Shown: positions 25,361-35,020 of the stretch, in pieces
How positions within the stretch are numbered: position 1 is the first letter of the stretch
Layout: each line of letters begins with the position of its first letter
Source: a bacterium
GTDB taxonomy: Bacteria > Bacteroidota > Ignavibacteria > SZUA-365
Assembly: GCA_020444325.1 (NCBI GenBank)
Contig: JAHLLD010000012.1
Span: 1-64,000, forward strand
Direction: 5' to 3'
Length of the DNA: 64,000 nucleotides
The notes under the pieces: model-generated
What the model saw: the letters and a program-made list of their open reading frames with translations, nothing else
The model's database searches: none
What the model was told of the DNA's origin: nothing
Made by a program: the position numbers and the translations under genes

Positions 25361-28300
25361 ATGAGAAAAGGCTTATTCTTTGCCGCAGTGTTGATGCTGA
25401 CGCTGTTTGCGGGAAGTGCCATGGCACAGACCGTAGACGTGACGTTTGTCATCAATACCGCCACCGTGCCGGATACGCTCTGGCCGGATGAGGCCTTTGT
25501 GCAGATGCGCGGCGATACATCGCCGCTGACCTGGGACAATACGAGTCCGGTCGTGTTCACCAACGCCGGCGGCGATTACTGGACTGCCACAGTCGCCTTC
25601 CCTGAGAACACTACCGTGAATTACAAACTCTTCACCAATGCGGTCGACAGCGAGGGCGACAACGCCAACAAGGGTTGGGAAAACGACATCGATCCCGACG
25701 GCAACCGCGTACTGACCACGGGCACGACGAATATGACTGTGCCGGTGCAATTCGTCAACGGTTCGCCCGATCGCCAGGAGCAGTTCTGGACCCCGTGGCC
25801 GCCGCAGCAGGACAGTATCGCTGTCTGGGTGCGCGTCAACATGCAGGGCTGGGAAGGCTTCAATGCTGCAACACAGTTTGTCGGCGTCCGTGGCGCTGCA
25901 TCCCCCGACTATCTCGGCAACCTGAGTTGGGGACACACGAACTTCCTCACACAGGAACAGCCGCATGGAAACGGCGGCAGCCGCCAGTACAGCGCGGGCA
26001 ATTTCTATTCCGGACTGGTCCTCATCCCGAAGGACGAGGTGACGGATGGACAGACCATCGAGTACAAATTCGTCATCGTCAATTCCAACGACCCGGACGA
26101 AGATCCTGCTACCTGGGAAAGCCGCAACAACCGAACCTTCAACATCCCCGTAGGTAAAGCCGATACCACGCTTATGTGGTCATGGTTTGATGATGTACGT
26201 CCCGTCCCCTTCGTGGGAAGCGACACCATCGTTGTAAACTATACCGTCGATATGAGCACCGCCATTCAGGAGCGCGGCTTCCGTACGGGTGATACCCTCT
26301 TCGTCCAGGCAGGATGGAGCGGCACCGCACGCAACCTGGCCGGTGAGAGTCCGACTCGCACCATCCTGACCAAGCAGGGATTCACGAACACGTACGTGGC
26401 CTCCGACACCCTGGTGCTGAAGAAAGGCGATCGCGTGTTCTACCAGTATTACGTGCAGAAAGACGGTCAGGATATCCGCGAAACCTACTTCAATTTTGCA
26501 TTCGAGGAGAGCAGCGATCCGCTTGCAGAGCGCCGCTTCTTCACACCGGATGCAGACAACTTCGATGTGATGGATACGGAAGACAGTCGCGTCAGCGCCA
26601 ATCGCATGCCGCGTTTCCGCAATACCTCCGTGCTGTCGCAGCCTGTCACCGTCACCTGGGAACTTGATGTGCGTCCCGCCATTTACCAGGTCCTGGCCGG
26701 CGACACGCTGGTCGATATCCAGGGCAATGACAGCGTCATTGATCCCGCCAGCATTCTCACCAACGGTGCATGGATGAATGGTCCCGCCACCGGCGGATGG
26801 ACGACCTGGGGTCTTACACTCCGCGAAGACCTTCCGAAAAAGATGTATGACGATGGCACGAACGGCGACGCTGTCGCCGGAGACAGTGTGTTCACCGTGC
26901 AGATCATGTATGCACCGGACAGCACCGGATCGAAGAAGTTCATCGGACAGGAATACAAGTTCGGTATCAATGGCGGCGACAATGAAGGAGGATTCGGCAA
27001 CAACCATATCGCCAACATTGACGATTCGCAGGATGAAGTGACCATTCTCACGCAGTGGGGATCCATCGATCCCAACTTCTACGACGCATGGGATTTCGAT
27101 CTCCGTCAGCCCAAGCCGCAGAGCGTGGAAGTCACGTTCATGGTCAACACCGCTACGGTGCCTGACACCCTCTGGCCGGACCAGGCCTTCGTGCAGATGC
27201 GTGGTGACACCGCCCCGCTGACCTGGGACAACACCAGTCCAGTTGTGTTCACCAACGCCGGTGGAGACTACTGGATGGCGAAAGTCGAATTCCCCGCGAA
27301 TACGACCGTCAACTACAAGCTCTTCACCAACGCCGTGGATGGTGAAGGCGACAACGCCAACAAGGGTTGGGAAAACGACATCGATCCTGACGGCAACCGC
27401 GTCCTCACCACGGGCAACAGCGACATGATGGTGCCTGTGCAGTTCGTCAACGGCTCGCCCGAGCGCCAGGAACAGTTCTGGACTCCATGGCCGCCGCAGC
27501 AGGACAGTATCGCCGTCTGGGTGCGCGTCAACATGCAGGGCTGGGAAGGATTCAGCTCGGCCACGCAGTATGTCGGTGTTCGCGGCGCTGCATCCCCCGA
27601 CTATCTTGGAAACCTCAGCTGGGGACACACGCTGTTCCTCAATCAGGAGGAACCGCATGGGAATGGCGGAAGCCGTCAGTACACCGCCGGTAATTTCTAC
27701 TCCGGTCTCGTGCTGATCCCGAAGGATGAAGTCTCCGATGGCCAGACCATCGAGTACAAGTTCGTCATCGTCAATTCCGATGATCCGGACGAAGATCCCG
27801 CCACGTGGGAAAGCCGTAACAACCGCACCTTCAACATCCCCGTGGGGATGGCCGACACCACACTGCAGTGGGTATGGTTCGACGATGTGCGTCCGGTGCC
27901 CTTCGTCGGCAGCGATACGATCAACGTCAACTACACGGTCGACATGAGTACGGCCATTCAGGAGCGCGGTTTCCGCACGGGTGACACCCTCTTCGTCCAG
28001 GCCGGATGGAGCGGTACCGCTCGCAACCTGGCCGGCGAGAGTCCGACCCGGACCATCCTGACCAAGCAGGGCTTCACGAACACCTATGTCGGTTCCGAAA
28101 CACTTGTGCTGCGGAAGGGCGACCGCGTCTTCTACCAGTACTACGTGCAGAAAGACGGACAGGATATTCGTGAGACCTACTTCAACTTCGATTTTGAAGA
28201 CAGCAGTGATCCCCTTGCGGAGCGCCGCTACTTCACGCCGGAAACTGACGATGTCGATGTGATGGATACGGAAGACAGTCGTGTCAGCGCCAATCGTATG

Positions 28301-29104
28301 CCGCGCTTCCGTAACACTTCCGTCCTCTCGCGCGCCGTCACCGTGACCTGGGAGCTGGACCTTCGTCCCGCATTCTACCAGGTGCTCGCCGGCGATACGC
28401 TGGTCGATATCCAAGGCGTGGAAAACGTGACAACGACTGAGTTCATCCTCAACAACGGTGTCTGGATGAATGGTCCCGCCACCGGCGGATGGACGACCTG
28501 GGGACTCACCCTGCGTGAGGATCTCCCGAAGATGATGGTCGATGACGGAACGAATGGTGACGCTGTCGCAGGTGACTCCATCTACACCGTCCAGATGATG
28601 TACGCACCCGACAGCACGGGTTCGAAGCAGTTCGTCGGCCAGGAATACAAGTTCGGCATCAACGGCGGCGACAACGAAGGCGGGTTTGGTAATAACCACA
28701 TCGCCAACATTGACGATTCGCAGGATGAAGTCACGATCCGCACGCAGTGGGGATCCATTGACCCGAACTTCTACGATGCATGGGATTTCGATGCGGGCGG
28801 TCCGAAGGTGACTTCCGTCTCCCGTCTCGACGTGGTACCTGCTGGTTACACTCTCGAGCAGAATTACCCGAATCCCTTCAATCCGACGACCACGATCACC
28901 TACTCCATCACCCGATCGGAAAACGTGACCGTTAAGCTGTACGACGCACTCGGAAACGAAGTCGGTACGCTCATCAACCGTTATCAGACGCCCGGCACCT
29001 ATCAGGTGACGCTCGACGCAGCCGATCTCGGCAGCGGAACGTATTTCTACCGCATGACGGCAGGTTCGTTCTCGCAGATCCGCAAGATGACGCTGGTCAA
29101 GTAA
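25361..29104 (+). CDS. T9SS-secreted protein with duplicated carbohydrate-binding-like modules
   Basis: A 1247-residue exported protein. The start at 25361 has GGAGG 9 nt upstream and a clean signal peptide (LFFAAVLMLTLFAGSAMAQ). Almost all of the rest is two copies of a 564-residue block (nucleotides 25433-27124 and 27125-28816), highly alike also at DNA level. Each block has about four beta-sandwich units in the style of starch-binding CBM20/CBM48 or E-set folds (VNYKLFTNA; IEYKFVIVNSNDPDEDPATW; VNYTVDMSTAIQERGF; QEYKFGINGGDNEGGFG). The family assignment is by pattern only. The tail is a classical T9SS domain (LEQNYPNPFNPTTTITYSI ... GTYFYRM ... MTLVK). A TATAAT at 25325 and a TGGAAG half-site at 25296 hint at an internal promoter under the LacI-type regulator. 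Probably a surface glycan binder or S-layer-like protein. Confidence 0.85.
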   Translation: MRKGLFFAAVLMLTLFAGSAMAQTVDVTFVINTATVPDTLWPDEAFVQMRGDTSPLTWDNTSPVVFTNAGGDYWTATVAFPENTTVNYKLFTNAVDSEGDNANKGWENDIDPDGNRVLTTGTTNMTVPVQFVNGSPDRQEQFWTPWPPQQDSIAVWVRVNMQGWEGFNAATQFVGVRGAASPDYLGNLSWGHTNFLTQEQPHGNGGSRQYSAGNFYSGLVLIPKDEVTDGQTIEYKFVIVNSNDPDEDPATWESRNNRTFNIPVGKADTTLMWSWFDDVRPVPFVGSDTIVVNYTVDMSTAIQERGFRTGDTLFVQAGWSGTARNLAGESPTRTILTKQGFTNTYVASDTLVLKKGDRVFYQYYVQKDGQDIRETYFNFAFEESSDPLAERRFFTPDADNFDVMDTEDSRVSANRMPRFRNTSVLSQPVTVTWELDVRPAIYQVLAGDTLVDIQGNDSVIDPASILTNGAWMNGPATGGWTTWGLTLREDLPKKMYDDGTNGDAVAGDSVFTVQIMYAPDSTGSKKFIGQEYKFGINGGDNEGGFGNNHIANIDDSQDEVTILTQWGSIDPNFYDAWDFDLRQPKPQSVEVTFMVNTATVPDTLWPDQAFVQMRGDTAPLTWDNTSPVVFTNAGGDYWMAKVEFPANTTVNYKLFTNAVDGEGDNANKGWENDIDPDGNRVLTTGNSDMMVPVQFVNGSPERQEQFWTPWPPQQDSIAVWVRVNMQGWEGFSSATQYVGVRGAASPDYLGNLSWGHTLFLNQEEPHGNGGSRQYTAGNFYSGLVLIPKDEVSDGQTIEYKFVIVNSDDPDEDPATWESRNNRTFNIPVGMADTTLQWVWFDDVRPVPFVGSDTINVNYTVDMSTAIQERGFRTGDTLFVQAGWSGTARNLAGESPTRTILTKQGFTNTYVGSETLVLRKGDRVFYQYYVQKDGQDIRETYFNFDFEDSSDPLAERRYFTPETDDVDVMDTEDSRVSANRMPRFRNTSVLSRAVTVTWELDLRPAFYQVLAGDTLVDIQGVENVTTTEFILNNGVWMNGPATGGWTTWGLTLREDLPKMMVDDGTNGDAVAGDSIYTVQMMYAPDSTGSKQFVGQEYKFGINGGDNEGGFGNNHIANIDDSQDEVTIRTQWGSIDPNFYDAWDFDAGGPKVTSVSRLDVVPAGYTLEQNYPNPFNPTTTITYSITRSENVTVKLYDALGNEVGTLINRYQTPGTYQVTLDAADLGSGTYFYRMTAGSFSQIRKMTLVK
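25433..28816 (+). repeat. 1692-bp direct tandem duplication within the gene
   Basis: The block starting at GTA 25433 recurs from GTG 27125, exactly 1692 bp (564 codons) later, and runs to about 28816. Long stretches are identical in DNA (for example around 25663-25698 and 27353-27388), which suggests a fairly recent duplication or gene conversion. Confidence 0.93.
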
Positions 29105-29144
29105 GCCCGGCCTCACGCTTTAACTGATTTTCCCCGAACATAAG

Positions 29145-29200
29145 CACCCCCGTCAGTCTCCATCCGTTATGCAGATGGGTCTGACGGGGGTGTTTTTATT
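29145..29200 (+). terminator. Strong rho-independent terminator closing the LacI locus
   Basis: CACCCCCGTCAG (29145-29156) pairs perfectly with CTGACGGGGGTG (29181-29192) and is followed by a T-run. It separates the plus-strand locus from the convergent minus-strand gene. Confidence 0.93.
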
Positions 29201-29212
29201 TTCCGAATGCCG

Positions 29213-31984
29213 CTAGTGCAGCAGCACCTTCTTCAGCACGAGTCCCTGTGCGCTCTGACAGCTGACGAGATACATCCCCCGGGGGACATCCGTCATATCA
29301 AACACGACCTGCCGCACGGATCCCACGCGATGATACACGCTGTGGGATCGCAGTTCCTGTCCGAGCAGATTGAGCACCTGAAACGATACCACCCCTTCAA
29401 ACTGCCCGCGGACGCGCACCGTGAACTGTCCCAGCGAAGGATCGGGAAACACATCAACGAGCATGCTCTCGGCCACAGGCAGATCAGCTGCGCCGAGCGC
29501 ATACGCGACGAAGGCGTCGGATCGTGATCTGCAGCTTTCTACCACCCAGGTTTCCACCGTGTATGTGCCGGTATCCTGCATCACGTAGACGCTGGTATTC
29601 GCTCCCGGGATCGGAATTCCGTTCCGGTACCACTGCAGCGGAGGTGATGCAGTGGTCGACAACGTATTGTTCTCACGAAAGATCGCAGGCTTCTGGGGAA
29701 CGGGAAGGATTGTGACGTCTACGGTCTGCGAATGCCCGACACGTCCCTGCGCATCCAGTACCGCAACAGAATAGCTTCCCGATGTGCGCACGACGATGCG
29801 CCGTGTGCTTTCCCCCGTACTCCAGCGGTACTGCGGGAAGCCGGCCTCAGCTTCCAGCACCACACTGTCGCCACTGCAGCATACAGGGCTGCCCTGCACA
29901 TCCACCGTGGTCGTGAAATCCTCCGGAATAAATGGAAGCACAAGCGTCTCGCTGCAATTGCGCATGAGTACACCATCGTTCGTGAGGGTACTCTGAATGT
30001 TGAAGTGGTCACCCCCGGTGAGTGAAGTCGCCTGCACCTGCCATGTCACTGAAGCGCTTCCCGACGGTGGAATCACGTCCGGCGACAGTGTCTTGTGCAG
30101 CGTTTCCCCTGGCTTGAGATACAATCCCGCCGGCAGCTTCAATTCCGCGCCAAGTGTTCCGCTCTGCACGTCACCGATATTCTCAACGTTCAGGCTGAGA
30201 TCGAATGGATTGGGCACAAATTTGCGCGTGCTCGCATCGAATGACAGTTCCGGCAGTTCGTAGCTGCAGGACAGCACTGCCGCCGCCGCAATGATGTCCT
30301 GCTGTTTGCAACACATAACATTTGCGTGATTCGCGAAGGTCGTGGGGAAGCACAGTTGACCAGTAGTATCACTGCTCTGCGCTTTCACGTGCACCATCCA
30401 GGCAACTTCCCCTGCGTCATTGACCTCGATGTCGCCTACACTCTGTTCCAGATCGCGTGGTTCGAGCAAATCATAGATGTTCGGATCGAACTCAATGCGC
30501 ACGGTACCCCCCTGCGCTTCCTTCGTCCCCCGATTCTCGAGACGGACCCGCACCTCAAAGGGCGACGGAAGATAGCTGCCTGATTCGGTATCCCATTGCA
30601 GACGGGAAGGAGCCGTGACCGCGCAGGTCACTCCCGGCGCGCTTTCCGTGAGCGTCACGCTCCCGTCATCAACGAGCGGGATAAGACAGCCCTTCTCGTG
30701 CACGGCCTGCTCAACCTCGATCGGGAGGGAGATATCCGTCGAGGTCGTGGCGGTTGTGAATACCGCGTAGCATAACGTACCACGTCCGGTGATCGCACGC
30801 ACTGTCGGAATGCGCAGCTTCCCCCCCTGCTGCAGGTCGGCGATGTCGATACGCATTCCCTCAAGCAGCGTACCAGGGGGCGTTTCCACGCGATCGAGCT
30901 GCAGCCAGTTCTTGTCATAGCGCAGATCGAGACTGAGGGGATAAAGATTTTCGTTATACATCTCCGAAAGCATCTCGATCGGCACCCATGCCTCCGTTCC
31001 ACCGGCAGCCGTGGTTTGTCCGACGGTCAGATACTTGTTGCGAAATGTGCTGGAATCGAGAGGCGCAAAATAGTTGCGATGCTTTGAATCGCTCCCGTTG
31101 CAAAGCTGGGGGATGTTCAATACCACTTCGTGCTCGAATCCGTCAGCGCATCGGGGTTCGTAACTGACTACGCACTCCTGGAAAAACTCGAAGAGTACGG
31201 TAGAAATGTTCTTGTATATTTCTTTCAATCCATCCGCATCCGGGGCTTCGTAATAATTCCCACCTGTAATCTGAGCGAGGTACGACAATTCGTCCCGCCG
31301 AATAAAATCTCCGTACCCGATCGGAAAGACGCGGATGTTCCGCTCGACGGCAAAGGCGATGACTTCCTGCAGGTTATGCGATGAGAAATTGTCGTCACCA
31401 TCAGTAAGCACAATGACCGCACGGCACTGATTGCTGCGGTTCATCAGATGCACCAGCCCTCGATACACGCCGTCCCACAGCTGCGTTGACCCGACTGCGG
31501 GCAGCTTATCCACAGCATCTTCCAGAGAGTCTTTCCGCGTCGTCGGGTAGATTTTCGAAACCACGTGATTGTTGAAATACACCACGCAGGCTTCGTCCAC
31601 CACGCCATCCATGTTCGCGATGAAGTTGCGTCCTCCGGCTTTCGCACCGGCATTCCCTTCCCCGACCATGCTGCCGCTGGCATCGAATACCAGGGCAACA
31701 GAAATGGGACAGCGATCTGTTGGATCGGGACACCAGATACCAAAATCATCGAGCTTTCTACCATCCTCGAAAATCTCGAGGTCCATGCTCTGCAGGAAGT
31801 AGTTTTTGATATTGTCGCAGCCAACGGAGAGATACACCTCAACGATCGGCCAATCGAGGCGAATACGCTTGAACGTGAGATTGGGCTGCGCGGCGGTTTC
31901 GACAGGCGCTGCAAAGATCATCACCGCACATGTGGCAACGGCGAACCATACGACGGAAGGAGGAAAGCGCAGCGACGGTTTCAT
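29213..31984 (-). CDS. T9SS-secreted von Willebrand factor A protein (923 aa)
   Basis: A 923-residue exported protein. The start at 31984 is chosen for its signal peptide (VVWFAVATCAVMIFAAPVETAAQ); the 30 codons before it look non-coding. The VWA domain has a full MIDAS (DASGS at 101-105; VIVLTDGDDNF), followed by a Cys-rich segment (EPRCADGFEHEV), several beta-sandwich repeats, one Ig-like YRWSTG unit, and a T9SS tail (VDVFPDPSLGQFTVRV ... GMYLVSCQS ... KKVLLH). Probably a surface adhesin or metal-dependent binding protein. It is convergent with the LacI locus and stands as its own transcription unit. It is related to the tandem VWA pair at 33-37 kb. Confidence 0.87.
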   Translation of the reverse strand: MKPSLRFPPSVVWFAVATCAVMIFAAPVETAAQPNLTFKRIRLDWPIVEVYLSVGCDNIKNYFLQSMDLEIFEDGRKLDDFGIWCPDPTDRCPISVALVFDASGSMVGEGNAGAKAGGRNFIANMDGVVDEACVVYFNNHVVSKIYPTTRKDSLEDAVDKLPAVGSTQLWDGVYRGLVHLMNRSNQCRAVIVLTDGDDNFSSHNLQEVIAFAVERNIRVFPIGYGDFIRRDELSYLAQITGGNYYEAPDADGLKEIYKNISTVLFEFFQECVVSYEPRCADGFEHEVVLNIPQLCNGSDSKHRNYFAPLDSSTFRNKYLTVGQTTAAGGTEAWVPIEMLSEMYNENLYPLSLDLRYDKNWLQLDRVETPPGTLLEGMRIDIADLQQGGKLRIPTVRAITGRGTLCYAVFTTATTSTDISLPIEVEQAVHEKGCLIPLVDDGSVTLTESAPGVTCAVTAPSRLQWDTESGSYLPSPFEVRVRLENRGTKEAQGGTVRIEFDPNIYDLLEPRDLEQSVGDIEVNDAGEVAWMVHVKAQSSDTTGQLCFPTTFANHANVMCCKQQDIIAAAAVLSCSYELPELSFDASTRKFVPNPFDLSLNVENIGDVQSGTLGAELKLPAGLYLKPGETLHKTLSPDVIPPSGSASVTWQVQATSLTGGDHFNIQSTLTNDGVLMRNCSETLVLPFIPEDFTTTVDVQGSPVCCSGDSVVLEAEAGFPQYRWSTGESTRRIVVRTSGSYSVAVLDAQGRVGHSQTVDVTILPVPQKPAIFRENNTLSTTASPPLQWYRNGIPIPGANTSVYVMQDTGTYTVETWVVESCRSRSDAFVAYALGAADLPVAESMLVDVFPDPSLGQFTVRVRGQFEGVVSFQVLNLLGQELRSHSVYHRVGSVRQVVFDMTDVPRGMYLVSCQSAQGLVLKKVLLH

Positions 31985-32116
31985 GCGATTCAGGCAGTTA
32001 TGATACTGAAAACATGGGAGTAGGATGCCCCCGTCCCGAATATAACACCTCGATGGCCAAAATGTAACAGACACATCCGCCCCCTCTCACGGGAGGGATG
32101 AAATCAGCACCGTTCA

Positions 32117-32148
32117 TTTGGATTTCAGGCGATCTACCCCTACATTTG
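32117..32148 (+). promoter_or_regulatory. Bacteroidetes-type promoter of tRNA-Met
   Basis: TTTG (32117-32120), a 20-nt spacer and TACATTTG (32141-32148) match the known Bacteroides primary-sigma consensus TTTG-N19-21-TAnnTTTG. The box ends 13 nt before the tRNA, the same distance as for tRNA-Pro at 44835. Confidence 0.82.
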
Positions 32149-32161
32149 TAGTCTCTATCAG

Positions 32162-32234
32162 GGCGGGTTAGCTCAGTCGGTAGAGCAGTGGAATCATAAT
32201 CCACGTGTCGGCGGTTCGAGTCCGTCACCCGCTA
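32162..32234 (+). tRNA. tRNA-Met (CAT)
   Basis: Cloverleaf read by hand: acceptor GGCGGGT with ACCCGCT (first pair G-U), D-arm GCTCAGTCGGTAGAGC, anticodon stem GTGGA/TCCAC with loop ATCATAA (anticodon CAT), T-arm GGCGG-TTCGAGT-CCGTC, discriminator A. CCA is not encoded. It looks like an elongator type; a tRNA-Ile with a modified CAT anticodon cannot be fully excluded. Confidence 0.93.
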
Positions 32235-32235
32235 C

Positions 32236-32261
32236 AGGCCATCCAGGGGATGGCCTTTTTA
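32236..32261 (+). terminator. Terminator after tRNA-Met
   Basis: AGGCCATCC pairs with GGATGGCCT across AGG, followed by TTTT. Confidence 0.88.
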
Positions 32262-32291
32262 TTTACATCAACTCCGACGTGAGAGCATGCC

Positions 32292-32903
32292 ATGCGCAAA
32301 CATACGATTGATACGATAACCGAAAGGAGAAAAAAGCGTCTCGAAAGTGTCCTGCGCCGGCGTCAGACGGGTCTGACCATCGTCATCGAGAATGTCTGGG
32401 ACCCACACAATGTGAGCGCCATCCTGCGATCGGCTGATGCCGTGGGCATCAGGACCGTGTACCTGCTGTACACCATCGAAAAAGCACCGAATCTCAAGCG
32501 GCATGGCAAACAGAGTTCGGCCAGTGCAAAAAAGTGGCTGAACTTTCGTGTCTTCGACGATACGGAGAAGTGCTTCGAGGCCCTGAGGGAAGAAGGTTTC
32601 CGTATCTACGCATCGCATCTGACAAAGCACGCCATCGGACTCCACGACATCGATTTCTCACAGAAAACAGCGATAATACTGGGAAATGAGCACCGCGGCG
32701 TTTCGGAAGAAGCCTGCGCGTTGTCTGACGGAGTCTATTTCATCCCCATGATGGGCATGGTGGAAAGCCTTAACGTCTCGGTTGCAGCGGCTGTTTCTCT
32801 CTACGAGGCCCTGCGGCAGCGCAACGAAGCGGGACTGTATGACGCTCCACAGCTGGGTGAACACGGGGTGCAGGAAACACTGATCGAATGGGCGCAAAAA
32901 TAA
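32292..32903 (+). CDS. trmH: TrmH-family tRNA 2'-O-methyltransferase
   Basis: A 203-residue SpoU/TrmH methyltransferase with the three SPOUT motifs: NVSAILRSADAVG, then AIILGNEHRGVSEEA, then IPMMGMVESLNVSVAAAVSLYEA, where the trefoil knot binds S-adenosylmethionine. Length and the short N-terminal extension fit the TrmH subgroup that methylates G18 in the tRNA D-loop. It lies 58 nt after the tRNA-Met gene, but a terminator separates them. A cytosolic tRNA-modification enzyme; the exact target is inferred from the subgroup. Confidence 0.9.
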   Translation: MRKHTIDTITERRKKRLESVLRRRQTGLTIVIENVWDPHNVSAILRSADAVGIRTVYLLYTIEKAPNLKRHGKQSSASAKKWLNFRVFDDTEKCFEALREEGFRIYASHLTKHAIGLHDIDFSQKTAIILGNEHRGVSEEACALSDGVYFIPMMGMVESLNVSVAAAVSLYEALRQRNEAGLYDAPQLGEHGVQETLIEWAQK

Positions 32904-32977
32904 GCTGATGAGAGGCAGGATGCGCGGGATTCCTGCAGGGGAGGTACAAAATCGCGAGGTATCGAGGGGAATCGTTG

Positions 32978-35017
32978 CTAGCGTAAGTTGAGGACGCCAC
33001 GGACGGTCTGTTGTTCTCCGAACGTCAAGACAATCAGGTATTCTCCGGGTGACAACTGAGGGAGATCTACCTGGTGCAGATAGCTTCCAGCAGTCAGATA
33101 TGCCTCAAGAAGCGTATGGACCAATCTCCCCTGTGCATCGAGCAGCTGCAGCCGCACCTGTCCGTCATGCGGAACAGTATACGAAATCGATGTTTTCCCA
33201 TTGAACGGATTCGGGAAATTCGCGAGGTTCAGCTCCGGCTCCCTTCGCCGTAGCAATGGCCTGCAGATTCCGTCGATGATGACAACAGGCTGCTCGACCG
33301 AACTCCTGATCGCACAATTACTCTGAATATCGCTGAAACTCAAAGTGAGCGGGATGAATTGCACGTCTTTTGTGCCCACAGCACTGTAGCGAAGAATGAA
33401 CAGCACGCTGTCCGCATTCCCCGATCCTGTCAGACGGGCCGTAACCTCGAGTCGTCCATCATTCGGCTGCAGCAGCAGATCACCGTCCTCGAGCATCGTC
33501 CCCGCTGTCATCACATCTTCAAAAATCAACGAAGGCGATGGATCAAGTATCTCCATCCCGAGCTCGTAATACTGTCCATCTTCCGGAACCGGCGACAGAT
33601 AGACGGGAATCTCCACGATATCACCGTCAGAAACGAGAACGGTGTCGGAGGAAAGCAGGAATTGCTCTTCGCAGGCTCGGATTTCGAGGCTGCTTCCTTC
33701 CATGGAAACTATCATCGGACAGAGTGCGAACAGCTTCCCATCCACGATTTCCATTCGGGTTTGCACATCGTCCGATCGACTGTAGGTGGAGAACATTACC
33801 TGGAGCAGCGTCCCTGAAGAAAAGGCCGGTACGAAATTATTCAGAGCAATCCGCAGTTCTCCCGGAATCACTTCCGTCACCTGCACATTGCCGCCCGCTG
33901 ACATCGTCCCAACGGTGGAAATATGCAGAAACTGCATAAGCGAAGCATCGTAATTGATTGTCAACGCATAGGATAGCGGCTGCGTAATCGAGAGACGCTC
34001 GAAGATGTTGACTGGAACGGCCACACTGTCTTTCGCGACGACTCCGGCAACCGGACCCAGTCTCAACGTCGCAGGAATAAGTTTGTTCTCAACATTGTAA
34101 AAGGTATCCGCCTCCCCGACGAATCCGAGTCCGGCAAGCGTCAGGTTCACGTTACGCAGGCTGCCGTCGAGGCAGGGGTTGGAGGAAGTGTAGCGGAGAA
34201 CGCAGTCGTCCGTCAGCAATTCAGCGCCGAGCTGAAGAAAAATGTCCTTCAATTCGCTGGCAGTGGGACTGGGCATGTAGCGTCCCCCTGTAGCACTGGC
34301 GAGCGAACGGAGCGATCCTTCATCGATGTCCTCACCCAGGGCGATCGGATATACCGGGATGTTCTCCGTCTGTGCCTTCCTGATGACATCGCTGAGATCA
34401 TTCGTCGTACTTCTGTCTCTGCCATCGGTGAGGACGATGAGAACGCGGCGTCCAGCCCGGGACTTGAGCTGATCCAGGGCGTCCACAATGGCGTCCCATA
34501 AAAACGTTCTGCCCTCGGCATAAATCGGGTACAGGCTCGCCTTCAGCGAAGCGATATCCGAACTGAAATCATGGTCCACGATGAAGCGGTGCACCCTGTT
34601 TCCCGCGGTCGCACTGAATCCATAAATGGCGGCCTCATCTCTTGATGTCAGGAGATCAAGAAACACTTCGACCGCCGCGGTCGCTTCCTTGATCTTGACA
34701 CTGTCAACGATATTGGCAGCATTTCGCAGCATGCTGTTGGACCGGTCGACGAGTATTGCCACGGAGAGCCGAATACTGCTGTCTTCGGGACAGTCAAACG
34801 CTTCAACGATCTGGGGAATGCCGTTTTCTTCCAGGTAGGCATTATTGACCGTGGGTTTACTGCTGTTCGATGTCGCACGCTGCAGCTTGACAGCGAGCAC
34901 GACCGTCGGAAACTGGGAAATGTCGATATCCGTAATATCCACCCCATTCCCCACCTGCGCAGAAAGCTGACTGCAAAACAGTACTGCGCCCAGCAGCACT
35001 GTACATGCAAAACGCAT
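32978..35017 (-). CDS. T9SS-secreted VWA protein, distal tandem copy (679 aa)
   Basis: A 679-residue exported protein with signal peptide (FACTVLLGAVLFCSQLSAQ). The VWA domain has a DxSxS MIDAS written DRSNS (91-95), plus LIVLTDGRDRS and FLWDAIVDALDQL. Cohesin-like segments follow (DSVAVPVNIFERLSITQPL; GDIVEIPVYLSPVPED), then the linker DGICRPLLRRREPE and a T9SS tail (LANFPNPFNGKTSISY ... GEYLIVLTFG ... VLNLR). It starts 3 nt after the end of a homologous gene and was probably produced by tandem duplication. Likely surface adhesin; ligand unknown. Confidence 0.87.
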   Translation of the reverse strand: MRFACTVLLGAVLFCSQLSAQVGNGVDITDIDISQFPTVVLAVKLQRATSNSSKPTVNNAYLEENGIPQIVEAFDCPEDSSIRLSVAILVDRSNSMLRNAANIVDSVKIKEATAAVEVFLDLLTSRDEAAIYGFSATAGNRVHRFIVDHDFSSDIASLKASLYPIYAEGRTFLWDAIVDALDQLKSRAGRRVLIVLTDGRDRSTTNDLSDVIRKAQTENIPVYPIALGEDIDEGSLRSLASATGGRYMPSPTASELKDIFLQLGAELLTDDCVLRYTSSNPCLDGSLRNVNLTLAGLGFVGEADTFYNVENKLIPATLRLGPVAGVVAKDSVAVPVNIFERLSITQPLSYALTINYDASLMQFLHISTVGTMSAGGNVQVTEVIPGELRIALNNFVPAFSSGTLLQVMFSTYSRSDDVQTRMEIVDGKLFALCPMIVSMEGSSLEIRACEEQFLLSSDTVLVSDGDIVEIPVYLSPVPEDGQYYELGMEILDPSPSLIFEDVMTAGTMLEDGDLLLQPNDGRLEVTARLTGSGNADSVLFILRYSAVGTKDVQFIPLTLSFSDIQSNCAIRSSVEQPVVIIDGICRPLLRRREPELNLANFPNPFNGKTSISYTVPHDGQVRLQLLDAQGRLVHTLLEAYLTAGSYLHQVDLPQLSPGEYLIVLTFGEQQTVRGVLNLR

Positions 35018-35020
35018 GAG

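Noticed and set aside
17667-29104. Classical SusCD polysaccharide utilisation locus
   Set aside because: No SusD-like lipoprotein, no glycoside hydrolase or lyase, and the receptor lacks SusC-specific marks; only regulator type and binding-like modules point to glycans.
26180-29116. 978-codon open frame on the minus strand opposite the duplicated surface protein
   Set aside because: The frame is repeated simply because the sense gene is duplicated. The sense strand has a signal peptide, ribosome site, T9SS tail and terminator; the antisense has none.
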